From Nilaparvata lugens (taxonomy: Eukaryota > Arthropoda > Insecta > Hemiptera > Delphacidae): a stretch of 64,000 bases of DNA. The notes beneath the pieces were generated by a model. That model searched no databases. It was not told where the DNA came from and saw nothing but the letters and a program-made list of their open reading frames with translations. The stretch spans positions 19,432,532-19,496,531 of the forward strand of contig NC_052510.1 in assembly GCF_014356525.2 (NCBI RefSeq). Direction: 5' to 3'. The position numbers were made by a program, and so were the translations under genes. This document shows positions 1 through 13,490 of the stretch, one piece after another (position 1 is the stretch's first letter; each line of letters opens with the position of its first letter).

Positions 1-1180
1 AATAAATGCATAAATAATATAATAATAGCAATTTTACTGTTCTAAAATTTAGTCAGAGGCAACAACGATTAATGTTGTCTAGTGTTTCCTCCATCAATGA
101 TTGACCATAATATCTGATTAAAATTATTATTTGGATGTATAGCAGAAGTTTTATAATAATTTATGTATCGACACGTTATGTGGCATACTGATGTTGGCAC
201 ATAGCAGGGCTTTGACTACTATCATTATAATATTAATAGAGTAAAAATGTAATATTTGAATCTATTTTCATTTTACTTGCTCCTTGAAATTTGTAACTTG
301 CTAATGGAACACAAATCGTACCGTTAGCCTACTACTAAAAACTGGAAAATAATGAAGCCTCAAGCTGATCATGTTCAAAACTCTCGATGATGGAACGATG
401 TCGGCCGACACGAGTGGGAGCAATGCTTCCAACGACACGATATCTGTCCGATAACCGACCGACACCTTTAGTCAGTGTGAAAGCTGTTCCAGTTTTGAAA
501 CTTTTTTTTTTACCAGTACGACACTGGACTAGTATTGAGACCATATTGTGTAAGTGAGAAATCGGTAAATGTGAAAACGATCAATAATTTTCAATTAAAA
601 ATAATTTAAATTATCAATTATTCCAAAAAATAACCCATCAAATATTGGAAATTTCTAAATATATTGGAGCAGCGAATACAATAAAAGGAAAAAAATGCAG
701 CCAAATTTGATGCAAACAAGTAATGTTGTCCTGGTTATTAATTCAATCCAATCAAGAGAGAAAACATAGAAGATTGAATACAATGATAATACAAATTTCA
801 AATACAGTACAGAAAACAGGGTTCATGGTGGGGTATGCTGAATAGAAGTAAAAGAGGGAAAATGCCAAACCAACTATGGTTTCCAATGACTGTAATAGGC
901 TGGTGGAGGATAAAAAAGTAAGAAATGAAGGGTGCAAAAAGTGAAAAAGGATGAAAGAGAGAGAAATTGAGAAAGAGAGGAGTTTGTAAGCGAGTTCACT
1001 TCTAACAAGGAATGTCATCGCATTCAATTTAGTTAATAGTTTGAGCAGAAATCTTGAGCTTCATACATCGATATGGAAGAAAAAGTTACTGTAGGTACAG
1101 TTTTCTATCATTTTTTCTTCTAGAAAATACATCATCATCAATTGATCATTTTCTATGAATGTATCATTAAATTTGTAAAC
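1..1180. other. AT-rich non-coding sequence, nothing recognised
   Basis: Short open frames here have no recognisable motif, no coding-like composition and no supporting splice structure. It is probably an intron or upstream region of the + strand gene whose first visible exon is at 4637. Confidence 0.5.
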
Positions 1181-2490
1181 TTTCTCACATACTTTCCATA
1201 TTAAAAATTGTCAAAAGTCTATTGCCCTTAAAAATTCCATAGCCCTCTATAATGAATATAAGAAATGATTGCCTCAGTATCACAATAACAGTACTGTCTT
1301 CAACAACTGTGGTGCCCAAAATACGAGTATATTTGTTATTTTGTCTAATGTTCTCCCCTTCTAATGAATTGAGATTTTCTCTGCTATATATATCATATCA
1401 CAGGAATAGTACTCAATTTGTCATTAATGTTGTCATGAAGTCATATTTTCTGATAAACAGTTCACAAGAAAAAATATCCTACATACATTAGTTGTCAAAC
1501 CCATTACCGTACCATCTTTTCAATCATGGCAATGGAGCATAAATTGAAATGAGTCAGTAGTCATACCCTCAATATGGAGTACAGAGAACTACATAATAAG
1601 TGTACAGAGAACTACATAAGTGCATTTACAAATCAATCATTTGAGAATTTTAAATTGATAAATCAATAACTATTACTGGAACGCATTGTGATAATTCTGT
1701 AATTTTGTAAAAATAACCATTAGCTTTAAAATTGAACAGTTCTTTCCAGCTCCAATAATATAAAGTTGCAGATTGGGATCACAATTATTGATCATCCAGC
1801 AGGCCCGCTTCGAGAGCCAATTTGTATTCCAACTCCAACGCGGGCTCAAATAACAATTAGTGAACACATTTTCCAGCGAGACCAATTAATTTCTCCAGCT
1901 GAGATTTTTAAATAAACTCCAGTTTTCCTCATTGAAAATTCGTCCTAGTGAGCTGGCCACGTTATTCACAATTGGGTCTGACTCTAATGTCGACTTTCTA
2001 ACGGAATTATTTTGTCTCGTTTTTTGTAGTGAGTTTTTTTTATTCACTTTGATAATAAGATTGATTGATTTGATTGGTTCCAGGTTTAATACGATACATT
2101 ACACTCATTCTTCAGTGGAAAGGGTTTTCTTATTATTCAGTTCTGTGATTGGAATTTTTTGTTATCCATCACAAAACTACATGGGTATATTTCAACTGGG
2201 TATATTTCATTCATGTACGTGATTGGTTTGTGCAACATAATCAACTTGCCAACATAGCATCTATTCAAAATAAGGAAAGATGACAACCCCACATGAGTAC
2301 CATGCAGAAATTTTTTTTCAATCAATATAGCTATAATATCAGATGGAGTGACATGACTAAGATTGATTCTAATCGTGATTTTTTGAATTTTGTCCAGTGA
2401 ATTCACGTACTCTTAGGGAAACTTTCATTTCGGAATAATTATCTCATTACTCAAGCACAAATTATAATTCATTTATGACTGAATAAAAAA
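1181..2490. repeat. 1.3-kb direct repeat, copy A
   Basis: This block begins TTTCTCACATACTTTCC and recurs from 3137 in the same orientation with only small indels and a few substitutions, up to the shared GACTGAATAAA. The two copies are separated by about 650 bp. No protein family is recognisable, and matching short open frames in both copies simply reflect the duplication. Confidence 0.85.
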
Positions 2491-2794
2491 GCCTCATTCT
2501 TAGACGAGAATAATTTAGGGCAATAACATAATGACGACTGGCGGAAAAATATTTGCAACTACAATCAGACTACTGTGTATGTGTATAATCATATATATAA
2601 TTGTTTTCAGAGTACTTTTCCCTTTGTGTAAATTTTATTGTGAAATTCGATTATTTTTTAAAAGTCGTCAAAACAGCTGCTCTACAGATGAAATATCTCG
2701 ACTATGAGTGTGTTCTTTTTATAAACTGCTCTACCTACCTACCTCATGCACTAGAAGGAGGTTACAAAGTCCATTTCTCAAGGATGGGGTGGAC

Positions 2795-3130
2795 CCACCA
2801 TTAGTTTCCCAGGAAGAGACTCATGCCAGTTGATAGAGCTGATGAATAACTATACAGAGTATGAATATGAAAAAATCGGTCAAGTAATTTTTGAGAAAAT
2901 CGTGAAAAACATGGTTTTTTGGTAATTATCTGTCATTTTTCTCAAGAATATTACGGAGCTCCTGCAATTTTCCCAGAAATGAGACTAATGTCAGTTGATA
3001 GGACTCATGAATATGTGAATCTATGGTATAAATTTGAAGAAAATCGTTGAAGCCGTTTTTGAGAAAACCGTGAAAAACATGGTTTTTCAGTCATCATCCG
3101 CCATTTTTCTCAAGAATTTACGGAGTTCCT
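2795..3130 (+). repeat. Two diverged copies of a dispersed ~135-bp repeat
   Basis: Two tandem units (about 2795-2935 and 2955-3090) share the order GGAGxTCCTG, a CAGTTGATAG segment and GAGAAAATCGTGAAAAACATGG. The same sequence family reappears at 18636-18758. No coding potential is visible. Confidence 0.6.
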
Positions 3131-3136
3131 GGAATT

Positions 3137-4432
3137 TTTCTCACATACTTTCCATATTAAAAATTGTCAAAAGTCTATTGCCCTTAAAAATTCCATAGCC
3201 CTCTATAATGAATATAAGAAATGATTGCCTCAGTATCACAATAACAGTACTGTCTTCAACAACTGTGGTGCCCAAAATACGAGTATATTTGTTATTTTGT
3301 CTAATGTTCTCCCCTTCTAATGAATTGAGATTTTCTCTGCTATACATATCACAGGAATAGTACTCAATTTGTCATTAATGTTGTCATGAAGTCATATTTT
3401 CTGATAAACAGTTCACAAGAAAAAATATCCTACATACATTAGTTGTCAAACCCATTACCGTACCATCTTTTCAATCATGGCAATGGAGCATAAATTGGAA
3501 TGAGTCAGTAGTCATACCCTCAATATGGAGTACAGAGAACTACATAATAAGTGTACAGAGAACTACATAAGTGCATTTACAAATCATCATTTGAGAATTT
3601 TAAATTGATAAATCAATAACTATTACTGGAACGCATTGTGATAATTCTGTAATTTTGTAAAAATAACCATTAGCTTTAAAATTGAACAGTTCTTTCCAGC
3701 TCCAATAATATAAGGTTGCAGATTGGGATCACAATTGATCATCCAGCAGGCCCGCTTCGAGAGCCAATTTGTATTCCAACTCCATCGCGGGCTCAAATAA
3801 CAATTAGTGAACACATTTTCCAGCGAGACCAATTAATTTCTCCAGCTGAGATTTTTAAATAAACTCTATTTTTTCCTCTTTGAAAATTCGTCCTAGTGAG
3901 CTGGCCACGTTATTCACAATTGGGTCTGACTCTAATGTCGACTTTCTAACGGAATTATTTTGTCTCGTTTTTTGTAGTGAGTTTTTTTATTCACTTTGAT
4001 AATAAGATTGATTGATTTGATTGGTTCCAGGTTTAATACGATACATTACACTCATTCTTCAGTGGAAAGGGTTTTCTTATTATTCAGTTCTGTGATTGGA
4101 ATTTTTTGTTATCCATCACAAAACTACATGGGTATATTTCAACTGGATGCATTCATGTACGTGATTGGTTTGTGCAACATAATCAACTTGCCAACATAGC
4201 ATCTATTCAAAATAAGGAAAAATGACAACCCCACATGAGTACCATGCAGAACTTTTTTTTCAATCAATATAGCTATAATATCAGATGGAGTGGCATAACT
4301 AAGTTTGATTCTAATCGTGATTTTTTTGAATTTTGTCCAGTGAATTCACGTACTCTTAGGGAAACTTTCATTTCGGAATAATTATCTCATTACTCAAGCA
4401 CAAATTATAATTCATTTATGACTGAATAAATA
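3137..4432. repeat. 1.3-kb direct repeat, copy B
   Basis: Second copy of the 1181-2490 block in direct orientation. Differences include the loss of 8 bp in a TATA-rich run and small changes such as ATTATTG versus ATTG near 3736. It ends about 200 bp upstream of the first recognised coding exon. Confidence 0.85.
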
Positions 4433-4636
4433 AATAAAAAATGAATAATAATTTTTGCTTGATTAATGAGATAAGATAGACTTTCCGGACTGCAGTTTAT
4501 AGATGATTGATTGCTATTTATTCGACATGACTATGTGATTAAGCTACGCGATTCTCTCAACTACTGTGCTCTGTATTGTTGTACGTGTTAATACTTGATA
4601 GCGAAAGTTTTAATTAAGGTTTTATTGAATTTTCAG

Positions 4637-4798
4637 ATCGTCTACTCGGAACAAATACGAGGCTACCCACGACTGAGAATCATGGAGCTGAAATGTCATC
4701 TGTTCGGGCTGGCTGGGCATTACTCACTGGCGCTGCAGCCGAGAATAGCGGCCAAAGGACTTCCTTTAGCCACCTCCCCCTTGCATCACACGTTGAAG
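4637..4798 (+). CDS. Exon: N-terminal ectodomain segment
   Basis: This 54-codon exon is phase 0 at both ends, after TTTTCAG and before GTCAGT. It starts IVYSEQIRGYPRLR and ends PLHHTLK, with one Cys (ELKCHLF). GC content rises sharply compared with the flanking introns. Its phase matches the 15121 exon. No known domain is recognised with confidence; the alternating hydrophobic pattern suggests an extracellular beta-rich fold. Incoming phase 0 means at least one more upstream exon exists. Confidence 0.7.
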
Positions 4799-7700
4799 GT
4801 CAGTGTTCCGCTTAACCTGTCCTGCTTTTAGATTCACGTTTAACATAGGAGCTGCAGACTGATTCTCGATCTCTCTTCAATTTCCAATTCAACGACCTCG
4901 CTGATTTCAGATTTTCGTCACTTTTAGATTAAAAAACTTATTTTTTATCAGGATTCTAATGAGTGATGATTCAACAATAGAGTGGAGAACATCACTGCTA
5001 TAATCACTGCTATACTCCAGTACTATATTGGAAATATGAATGAAATGATGAGCCTAGTACCTTGAAACAACTGAAAATCTCATGTTATAGTGTATTTATC
5101 ACCTATGTAATAAAATAACAGTTAATATACAGATATAGTGAATTATACAAATAAGTAGATTGATACAGACTGTTGAATTGACTACAAATTTCACGATAAA
5201 GTGAAGAGTAAATTAGTAATCAAATTCAATCAGTTATTGAAAATGAATTATTACAAAATTGAATATTACAAATAATTAAATTTTGCAATTGAATATGAAA
5301 TATTACAGTCTTGGTTTCAATTAATTGAAGGTATGCGATATGTCACGATCTTATTCTTGAAAACGTTTTGTGATCAATGGCATGTGTAGGCTACTACTTG
5401 AGACCAGCAAAAAATTTGAGATGAGCTTTCAAAGACTCGTGAAGCGAGCAGTCTCTTGACTCACCTCCGACATTTGGATATATCGGTAAAATGATAGGAC
5501 TTCTAAAGCACCATCGGAAAAACAAGGCCAGTGTTTCTGTTATAAAGCAATATGATATAAGAATAATATGAAGCGAATGCTGAATTTTGTTGTATTCAGG
5601 GCAATGGAAATGAGATAATAATGATTCATCCACTTCATATTTATACCGTATTTATGTTTTGAACCATGAAAAGGAATGCGATATTTTTATACAAATCTGA
5701 AATGGATTAAGTCATTGAACTGAATGAGATAAATTAATGGTATGGAATAAATGAATGTAATGAAATGAATATACTTTTTCGAGCACAAACTTAATGTTGT
5801 CGTCTCGCCTTTCGATTAACAGACGATAGTTCTGGTTCCATCACCAATATCAACCTCTAATGACCTAACTTGAAACTAATGATAGTTTCCTAGGGATTGA
5901 TGATGTCACACAAAATTAAAGTTTTAAAATATTCTGATAAAAACCGATCATGGCAATCTTGAATATTTTGTTGAAAAGTACGAATCGTGAACAACGGAAG
6001 AATGAGAAGTTTTAAAATATTTGTGAGCTTTCAAACCATACACAATTAAAAATCTAAAAATAGTTTCGAAAATTTACTCTTATTATATATCCTCTTATTA
6101 AGATTATGTGCTGGTTCATAACATTTTGTAATGAAAAGCTAGTTTCCTTTTTGTTTAGTATTCATTATCCTGGAAAATCTTGTCCAGATTGAAGACACTG
6201 AAACGCAACTATATAGGCAACAAGGTCGAATAAATTCCAAACATTGTGGAGATACCAAATCCTGACTTTGAATTTTTCCGCGCTGTTTTTTAATGAAGCC
6301 TCATAACTTGCCCTCGAAGCAGACTAGAGCAAATAACAGAAAGTAAGCTCTTTGGGGGTCGAAAGGCTTGAAAACTTCCATTATTTACTCGAATAGTTAC
6401 TGTATCCTGCCTGCACATCTTGCGTTTCATTCTCCCATTCTATCGTCCTGTGTGGTCTTCACGTTCGAACTGATTCAATTTCTCGTTCGAACGAGGGTCA
6501 AGATTTTAAAATTACGATTGGAAATTGGATTTTGTTGAATACTGGTATAATTCCGGTAATGATCACAGTAACAAATACGAATGAATTTATAGATGGCTCA
6601 AAGTCTAGATTTCTCCATTATACTATTGTCATGAAGGTAATTTTTGGAATTTTGATTAATACTTGCAATATTTCGATGTGATTCATCATTTAAGACAACT
6701 CAATTCGAGTTATGAATTCGTTTGAATTTGTTCTCCGTAGTATGGTAGCATGGTATATACCTTATTATAAATAAGGTAGGGTGACTTTAATTGCGAATGA
6801 GCTTGTAATACACTGCAAAGGGCAAAAGTCACAATACAGTTACATGAGTTAAGATAAGTAAAGTTGAATGAAATTATTATTTATTCAATCATTAAATCTT
6901 ATTTTATCAAATAATATATTCACACGATCTGAACTAGAAACTTACTTTGTAAATACGACACAACTCGCACACTCGCGTAGGCTATGCATTCACTATGTTG
7001 CTAAGATTGTTTGATTTTATAGTAGTTGAAATAAAATCCAATCAAATTCATTCTTCACTAGATTGAACGTTCTTTATTGAGTTATGAACCTTTCTTTGGT
7101 CTATAATTGATTTTGGAAATAGGAGAACGTAAAGTTTCGAACACACTATCTTTTTTTACAAAAATAGAATATTTCTGAAACGGATTAACTCAACACATGA
7201 ACAAATGCTTGTCACGGATTGACTCTGGATTCAAACCTGGAACCGGAAATAGTGAGTATTTCAATCTGTATTCCGAATCCCCTCAAAATAAATACATTTG
7301 CAGCCAGCCACGTGTTATTTCTTAGAGCGTCTGATGATTGATCTTCTTTGCAGAGCATGAATGGTATTATGACTTTGTCACTCGAATGTTATTGCAACCT
7401 GGGTGCCGTTCGTTTCCTCTCGAAAGTCGGGTCATATTCATCTCCAAGCGTTGCCAGCGACAGCTTTGCATTTAAACGAATTTGCTGAGCTTGCACAAAC
7501 AAACGCTTCGCGCATTCTATAGCGTTGAGAAGTGGAGCACGGCGCTCTCTTCAGCGAGTTGCGTTGATCAAACCAGAACTCAGTCAACTACTGCTACTGC
7601 GTTTATATATAGAATAATTGTATATAGTTTTAGTATGTATGGGTTTCGGGCCCGATTGCTCTTGAACACTATCACAGGTATATTCTGTGATGCTAGCCAC

Positions 7701-8524
7701 ATTCAGGACACTCGTCGTGTAGGTGGAGCGAAACGTACACAAACTGAATCGAATTACCCTTGCGAATAAACTCCACTCCATCATTTGATGGATCGTTCTG
7801 CGTGGGTGGAATTGGTATATCTTGCTTTTAAGTTTCAACTGTTTTAAGCTTGGAATTTGAATCAAGTTCCTATATATGTTTGATGTTTTAACTTTACATT
7901 GTAGTAGCAAAGAATACTGCATTTTATGGAAATGTCTTTGATCGGGAATTTGAAGTACTGAGCTTTCCAATACATCAATTCATATTCTTCATTTTCTGAA
8001 TACGAATAATATGGTTCTCTGTACAAACATTTTTCAATACACTCACACTGTACATAAATAAGCATTATTTCAATAGTGAGATAGTTGTATTTTGAATGAA
8101 AAGTAAAAAGCAGGGTTCTCCCTACAAACACTGTCTTCTTTGAAGATTTTTTCAATTTTTGAAACTATCCACTTCAAATCTTCCCTTCTAAGCTTCTACT
8201 AGGTTTAGGAATTATCCATTTCAGTGAATTTGACTTCACTGTATCGTAAAAGAGAATCTTGTGGTCTTTTCAAGTGAATGGGCTATAAAAGAGTGAGTTT
8301 ATGTAATTTTGCTGTGCCTTTATGAATAGCGGTATCTAGTTTGATTCAACAGATATGAGACCACGACACTCTTTGAGGAGAGCGTAAAAATACTCAAGGC
8401 TCGTGATGGTTGCTTTCTCCCCGAGTAATTTCATAAGCTCCAATGCTACTGAAACGATGTGGTCTCTTTACTTACCGATGGAAGCTTCCCCTTTAATAGC
8501 TTCTCTTCTCATTGACCAAACCTC

Positions 8525-8720
8525 ACAGATAGAGAGAGCAAACAGAAGAGAGAAAAAGACAATATTGAGAGATTGAGAGAGAAAATATTGTGTATGAGTG
8601 TGAGATATTCAATGAATTACAGAGTTAGCAAGACAGACAGGGAGGAAATGAGAGAAGGGGACGGAGAGAGAAAATAATGGGATAGAAAGTGAGAGGAAGA
8701 TAGAGAGCGAGCTATAGTCA
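8525..8720 (+). repeat. GA-rich low-complexity tract
   Basis: Interrupted AGAGA/GAGAGAGA runs over about 200 bp. This is simple sequence with no gene. Confidence 0.7.
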
Positions 8721-10179
8721 GAAGGAGTGAGTGAGAAAGCTTCAAGGACGAAGTTTTCTTCACATACTCTGCTCTGTGAGAACTGTGATTATAATTCTGC
8801 CTTTGATCGGGGAAAGCAGACCGCTATTGAATTTAAACTTCTTTGGAAAGAGTAAATGAAGTGTACAGAAATTTTTCAGAGAAGTAACCAAGTGCAGACT
8901 CCTTTGAAGTGTAAAAACTGGATCATATTTGTTAGCGTGTGAGAAAGTTTTTTAGATGTGTGATATTTAGAGGAAAGAAAAAAATATATTTTTTAAAATA
9001 ACCCATCATAAAACATAGAAAATTTGATTGTATAGTATGAGATCTTGTGGTATTTTAGTATTTCTACATAATTGAACGAATGAGACGTTGATGTTGTCAA
9101 TACCATTGGAAACCAGGTTTCATGGTAACACCTACCACATCTCCATGTTGTCATATAATATTGTGAGATTATTTATCCAATACTGATTTACAGTTCATTT
9201 GAAAGTGCTATCCCACGATGAATGTTTTCGTTCTAAACTACTCTTGCTAGCAGCTTTATTCACATGGGGTGTAGAGTTAAGTCAATAAATTTAAGCATTT
9301 TCCTGAAAAATATACTTCTATATACATTAATAATTATTACTGTAGGCTTCACATTTAAGGACAATATCAGTTTGGCATGCGGCTTGACTCAATATTGATT
9401 GATATAATTATTATCAATTTGTATTTTGTTCAACATTCTCATTAACATGTTAGAGGAATATATATGCGTTAGAGGAATGTAAATCAATCTCAATCTAATT
9501 ATTATTTCGTTCAGCTCATTCAGTAATATTGAGGAATAAAGATAAACTTCTTTTTAAGACATCAAATAGGCTTCAATCAATACTTGAAACCTCATTCACT
9601 TGTCAATAGCATTGCCTTCCACTTTATTCCACAGTTCATTTTTAATTTGAACTGACACTAACACAACTCCGCTGGAATTTCTTCTAACATGACACTGGCT
9701 CACTGACATGTATGTAATTTCCCAGAGATATTTTATCTCGCTTTTCCTCGATCCTTCAACAACAAGCTTCAACATCCAATGCATTCAGTCAGCACCCCTA
9801 CGTCTGTACCTATTACTAAACTGAAAGATAACTGTACGATATATGGGTTATTACAGACCACCATTATTGCTCCATTATCCCATAATTTGTGACTGGGCTG
9901 TACGTGTCCGGTAGACCCCAATCCATTAGTATAATTTGACCTCACTGATGTACCTATCCCAAACCGTATTATCCAACAGCCTCCCACAACCTAATGTTAA
10001 TTAGGATCAAATAGGCATCCCTCTGTCATTCACTGGGTATACAATAGTATCACATTAAAGTGTCTCTACACCATTACTATTACATGGAAAACGCAGTTCT
10101 CTGTATTATTGAATTTTCATCTGTAGAGTATACTATTTTTTATAAGAATCTATATAAAAAATTCTCTGTCATCTATAAC

Positions 10180-10237
10180 CAGTGTATTACCAATACCTAC
10201 AATTACTTAGAAGTAATAGTAGGTATTGGTAATACTG
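10180..10237. repeat. 58-bp perfect-type palindrome
   Basis: The left arm CAGTGTATTACCAATACCTAC is mirrored by GTAGGTATTGGTAATACTG around ATTACTTAGAAGTAAT. A longer, less perfect relative occurs at 29873-29943, so this is probably a tiny dispersed foldback family. Confidence 0.8.
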
Positions 10238-10401
10238 ATTTCTGAAACAGTCTAATCTCACGCCGCCACTCTCCAAAAAAATGTTGGTCTTTGCTAACAC
10301 AACTCGACTGAGAGATCTACTACCACTTCACAAAACGTCGATCAATCAAGTGCTAGTATACTCATGATACTTGAGCCCGGTTTCTTGTACACTTATTGAA
10401 T

Positions 10402-10573
10402 CTAATACACCATTAAACTTGGATATATTTAATAATTCCATTAGATTTCACTGAATGTCCTAGAAACCGGACCTCAGTATAATTCCAAACTAATAGATCA
10501 TTAAACTTATATATTTAATAATTCTATTACATTTTACTGAATGCCTTAGAAAGCGGACCTCAGTATAATAATT
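10402..10573. repeat. Two tandem ~85-bp units
   Basis: The units run from CTAATACACCATTAAACTT (10402) and from CTAATAGATCATTAAACTT (10490), and both end in CGGACCTCAGTATAAT. They are about 85% alike by eye. Confidence 0.75.
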
Positions 10574-11455
10574 GCTCAACAGCTACCCTTCATGTTCAAG
10601 TAGACTTTGGGAGTGTCGATGAGCACGAGAGTATCTGTCACTTCTATTGCCAATTTGCAACTTTCAATATTGACTGGGGTGCTCCCGTTTCCCATTAAAC
10701 CAATACTCCCAATCAATGAGTTTCCATGGGCATTCATGTGGAATGGCAGAATCTCCGGTTTCAAAAATGATTTGAAACTAAATATCCTAGAGTTCATTAA
10801 ACTGAGCCAAATTTTCCATATTTCCAGCGACATAATTTCCAAATTCAAACAAGTTTGTTACTTGAGGATCTTATGGTCTTTGATCTCTTAGAGCTAAGGA
10901 AACAAGGAAACTGTAACTGTAATAAGGAAACCAATCCCCTACAGTATGCAGTAGACGCTTGGTTAATATTGTCGTTGGAAACTGAGTTGCCAGGTGAGTT
11001 TGACCTAAATGCTGGTGACAAACGGTGTTTGCTTTCAGTGCTACATCAAACATTTCAAGGCCATCCTCGACCACCATCAAGGGGACTCCCTTCATGGGAC
11101 TACCACCAACTGTCTGGCAAACTACATACAGTAGGCTACATAACTCACTGCAGTATACGCCACCCACTTGCTCACTAGTCTTCACCTAGTCTTTGTCGCC
11201 TTCTGTCCTTATATACTACAGTTATAAATTGTTAGTTTACTTTGAAAGTTCTATGCACTCAAACAGGGAACAGATAACTGGGTACACTGAAAACATTTGA
11301 GTCGTAAGTGCCTCAAGATACCGCAGAGGAAACTTTGTATGATTAAATTACGAGTGTTTATAGTGTTACAAAGAAACATTTCCATGCTATGTTCAATTGG
11401 ATACATAGATGTTGAGATACAAGTAATAGTGGCTTTGAGATGATTCAGATAAATA

Positions 11456-12036
11456 CAGAGTGTCCCACGAAAGGTGTAACAGCCGAAAACCATAGATTCT
11501 ACATTGAATTTGCATCAACAAATGTCCAGTAAAATTTTCCAATATCGACTTTAGTTTTCGAGATATTTCGATATTTTTGAAAAACGTCAATAACTATCAG
11601 TCAAAGCCTAATTCCAAGGACATGGTTGGAAAGAGGACGAAATCTCCAATAAGATTCATATAATTTGTTCCTTTGTTTGACGTTCTTGAACTTATTATGA
11701 GTGTTCAAACTGTTTGAAATTTGGCTTTCAACTCGAGGAATGTATTTTTTCAACTTAGAACGCTCATAAAAAGTTTAAAAACGTCAAACAAAGGAACAAA
11801 TTATGAATCTTAACAATGAATCTTATTGTAAATTTCGTCCTCTTTCCAACCATGTCCTTGGAATTAGATTTTGACTGATAGTTTTCTAGTTATTAACGTT
11901 TTTCAAAAATATCGAAAAATCTATATTATCTCGAAAACTAAGGTCGATATAAGAAAATTTTACTGAACATTTTTTGTTGCAAATTCAATGTAGAATCCAT
12001 GGTCTTCGGCTATTACACCTTTCGTGGTACACCCTG
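11456..12036. mobile_element. Large foldback (TIR) element
   Basis: The left arm begins GAGTGTCCCACGAAAGGTGT and the right end reads ACACCTTTCGTGGTACACCC. Arms of roughly 250 bp are imperfect reverse complements, sharing segments such as CCAAGGACATGGTTGGAAAG and GTTCCTTTGTTTGACGTT. A spacer of about 100 bp lies between. There is no transposase, so it is a non-autonomous MITE or foldback. Target-site duplications were not resolved. Confidence 0.8.
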
Positions 12037-12327
12037 CATAATCCAATAATAAATAATGTAGTGAAGCCTGCAGTTTTTTGTAGATTGTTTTGTACTTTTG
12101 TTATGTATGGTGTGTTAAATGTTATGTATATTGAAATTATGTATTCAAGATTATAAAAAATCAAATCCAAATATTTTCATAGGAGAGTAGAGACGAAATT
12201 GGATCCTAGGAAACAGTACGGTAGTCATATTCGCTCAAAACACTGGAATTAGAGTTCAGTTATATTTTCAATTTGCATTGTCACTAACTTTCTATTTTCA
12301 TAGGCAACTGACTTTCTTCTTCTCTGG

Positions 12328-12897
12328 TTAACTGCCGTTGGGCTGGTTGGCAGCAACTCTCCATGCCTCTCTGTCATATGCAATCCTTGTGAGGCCACTG
12401 TAGTTGACACATCTCAGATCCTTCTTCAGTTGTTCTATGTACTCCAGTCTTGACCTGGCCCGCGCATTCCTTCCCTCAGTCATTCCCTTCATTATTATTT
12501 TGTTAGACCCTGATGTCGTAGAATATGATCAACTAGTTGTGCTCTTCTCCTTTATATCTCTTTCAGAAGACTACCTCTCTCTCCACCTCTTTGAAACACC
12601 TCTTCATTCGTTACCTTCTCTCTCCAACTACAGCATTCTTCTGTAGCACCATGTCTCAAAAACAGAAATTCTTCTCTCTTCTTTCACACTCATCATCCAA
12701 GCTTCACTTCCATAGGTTGCAATGCTCCTTACATATGTTTTGAGCAAACGTTTTCTCACCTCTAGACTCAATGTTCTTGCAGTAAATATCCTCTTCTTAT
12801 AAGCATTCTTTCCTTGATAAATCCTGCTAGCTATGTCTTTACTACTTCTTCCATCATCAGTGATATTGCTTCCAAGACAGTTCGGAAGCAAGATCAC
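12328..12897 (-). mobile_element. RTE-type LINE, C-terminal fragment (decayed)
   Basis: On the - strand the region 12897-12628 encodes the end of a reverse-transcriptase ORF, including LGSNITDDGRS, RKRLLKTYVRSIATYGSEAW and FETWCYRRML, which are hallmarks of RTE/BovB-like insect LINEs. Further along, in another frame, come RSRLEYIEQLKKDL and IAYDREAWRVAANQP before a stop at 12328. The segment between them is missing or frameshifted. It is 5'-truncated and inactive. Confidence 0.85.
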
Positions 12898-13254
12898 TTG
12901 ACTTCCAATATCTTGAACATATTAAGGAATCATTCATTTCTTCCTTTTCTTATTTCTTTTTTAATCTTGTTCAACAATATTTTACGTTTCTAAGCAATGC
13001 TTAATATTTTATTGGACAACGTTCACTCCTTCATCTTTCTAGATATTTTTAACAAATTCAGTCCACAGAAGCCGACTATTGACACCTGACTGTTTTTTCG
13101 GCGTTTAGCTACCTGTTGCTCCCATGTATGTTCATTCACTAGGCCTACCAAGAAGGCAGAACAAAATCGTTTACTGTAATGTAATATTGCAACTGGGTCA
13201 AACAAGATGTTCAACAGAGAATGGTTTCAACACACGGTGAATTGGGCTTCTTAG

Positions 13255-13430
13255 AATGGGAGAAGAGGCAATTCGACGAGGAGGAAATACCTAAGGTATT
13301 GTTGAGAGGAGGAACAAGAAGAGGAAGGATGAGGAGGTGAAGGAGGAGAAGAAGGCAATCCGTGAAGTAGGTAACTGAGGTATTGTTGGAGAGAACTGTT
13401 GAGAAGAAGGAAGAGGAGAAGGAATGATAC
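13255..13430 (+). repeat. Purine-rich (GGA/GAA) tract
   Basis: Dense GAGGAGGA and GAAGAGGA sequence containing two related sub-blocks around the shared motif AGGTATTGTTG. No gene is apparent. Confidence 0.7.
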
Positions 13431-13490
13431 AGCCTAAGTTCGGAACGGAAGTTTGAGCCTCAAATAAGCTTCGCCCGAATTCACATTCAG

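Larger units (their letters stand above)
9596..11185 (-). pseudogene. Unidentified decayed coding-like cluster
   Basis: Four open segments on the - strand (11185-10871, 10848-10576, 9987-9769, 9784-9596) have richer composition than the surrounding intron and read as plausible protein, for example GVPLMVVEDGLEMFDVALK and KLWDNGAIMVVCNNPYIV. They sit in different frames and are interrupted by repeats at 10180-10573. No splice sites link them and I recognise no family. They may come from a decayed mobile element or an integrated viral sequence. A chance origin is not excluded. Confidence 0.3.

Noticed and set aside
1673..1885. Frame MVSLENVFTNCYL, present in two copies
   Set aside because: It recurs only because the DNA is duplicated; no domain and no conservation signal beyond the repeat.
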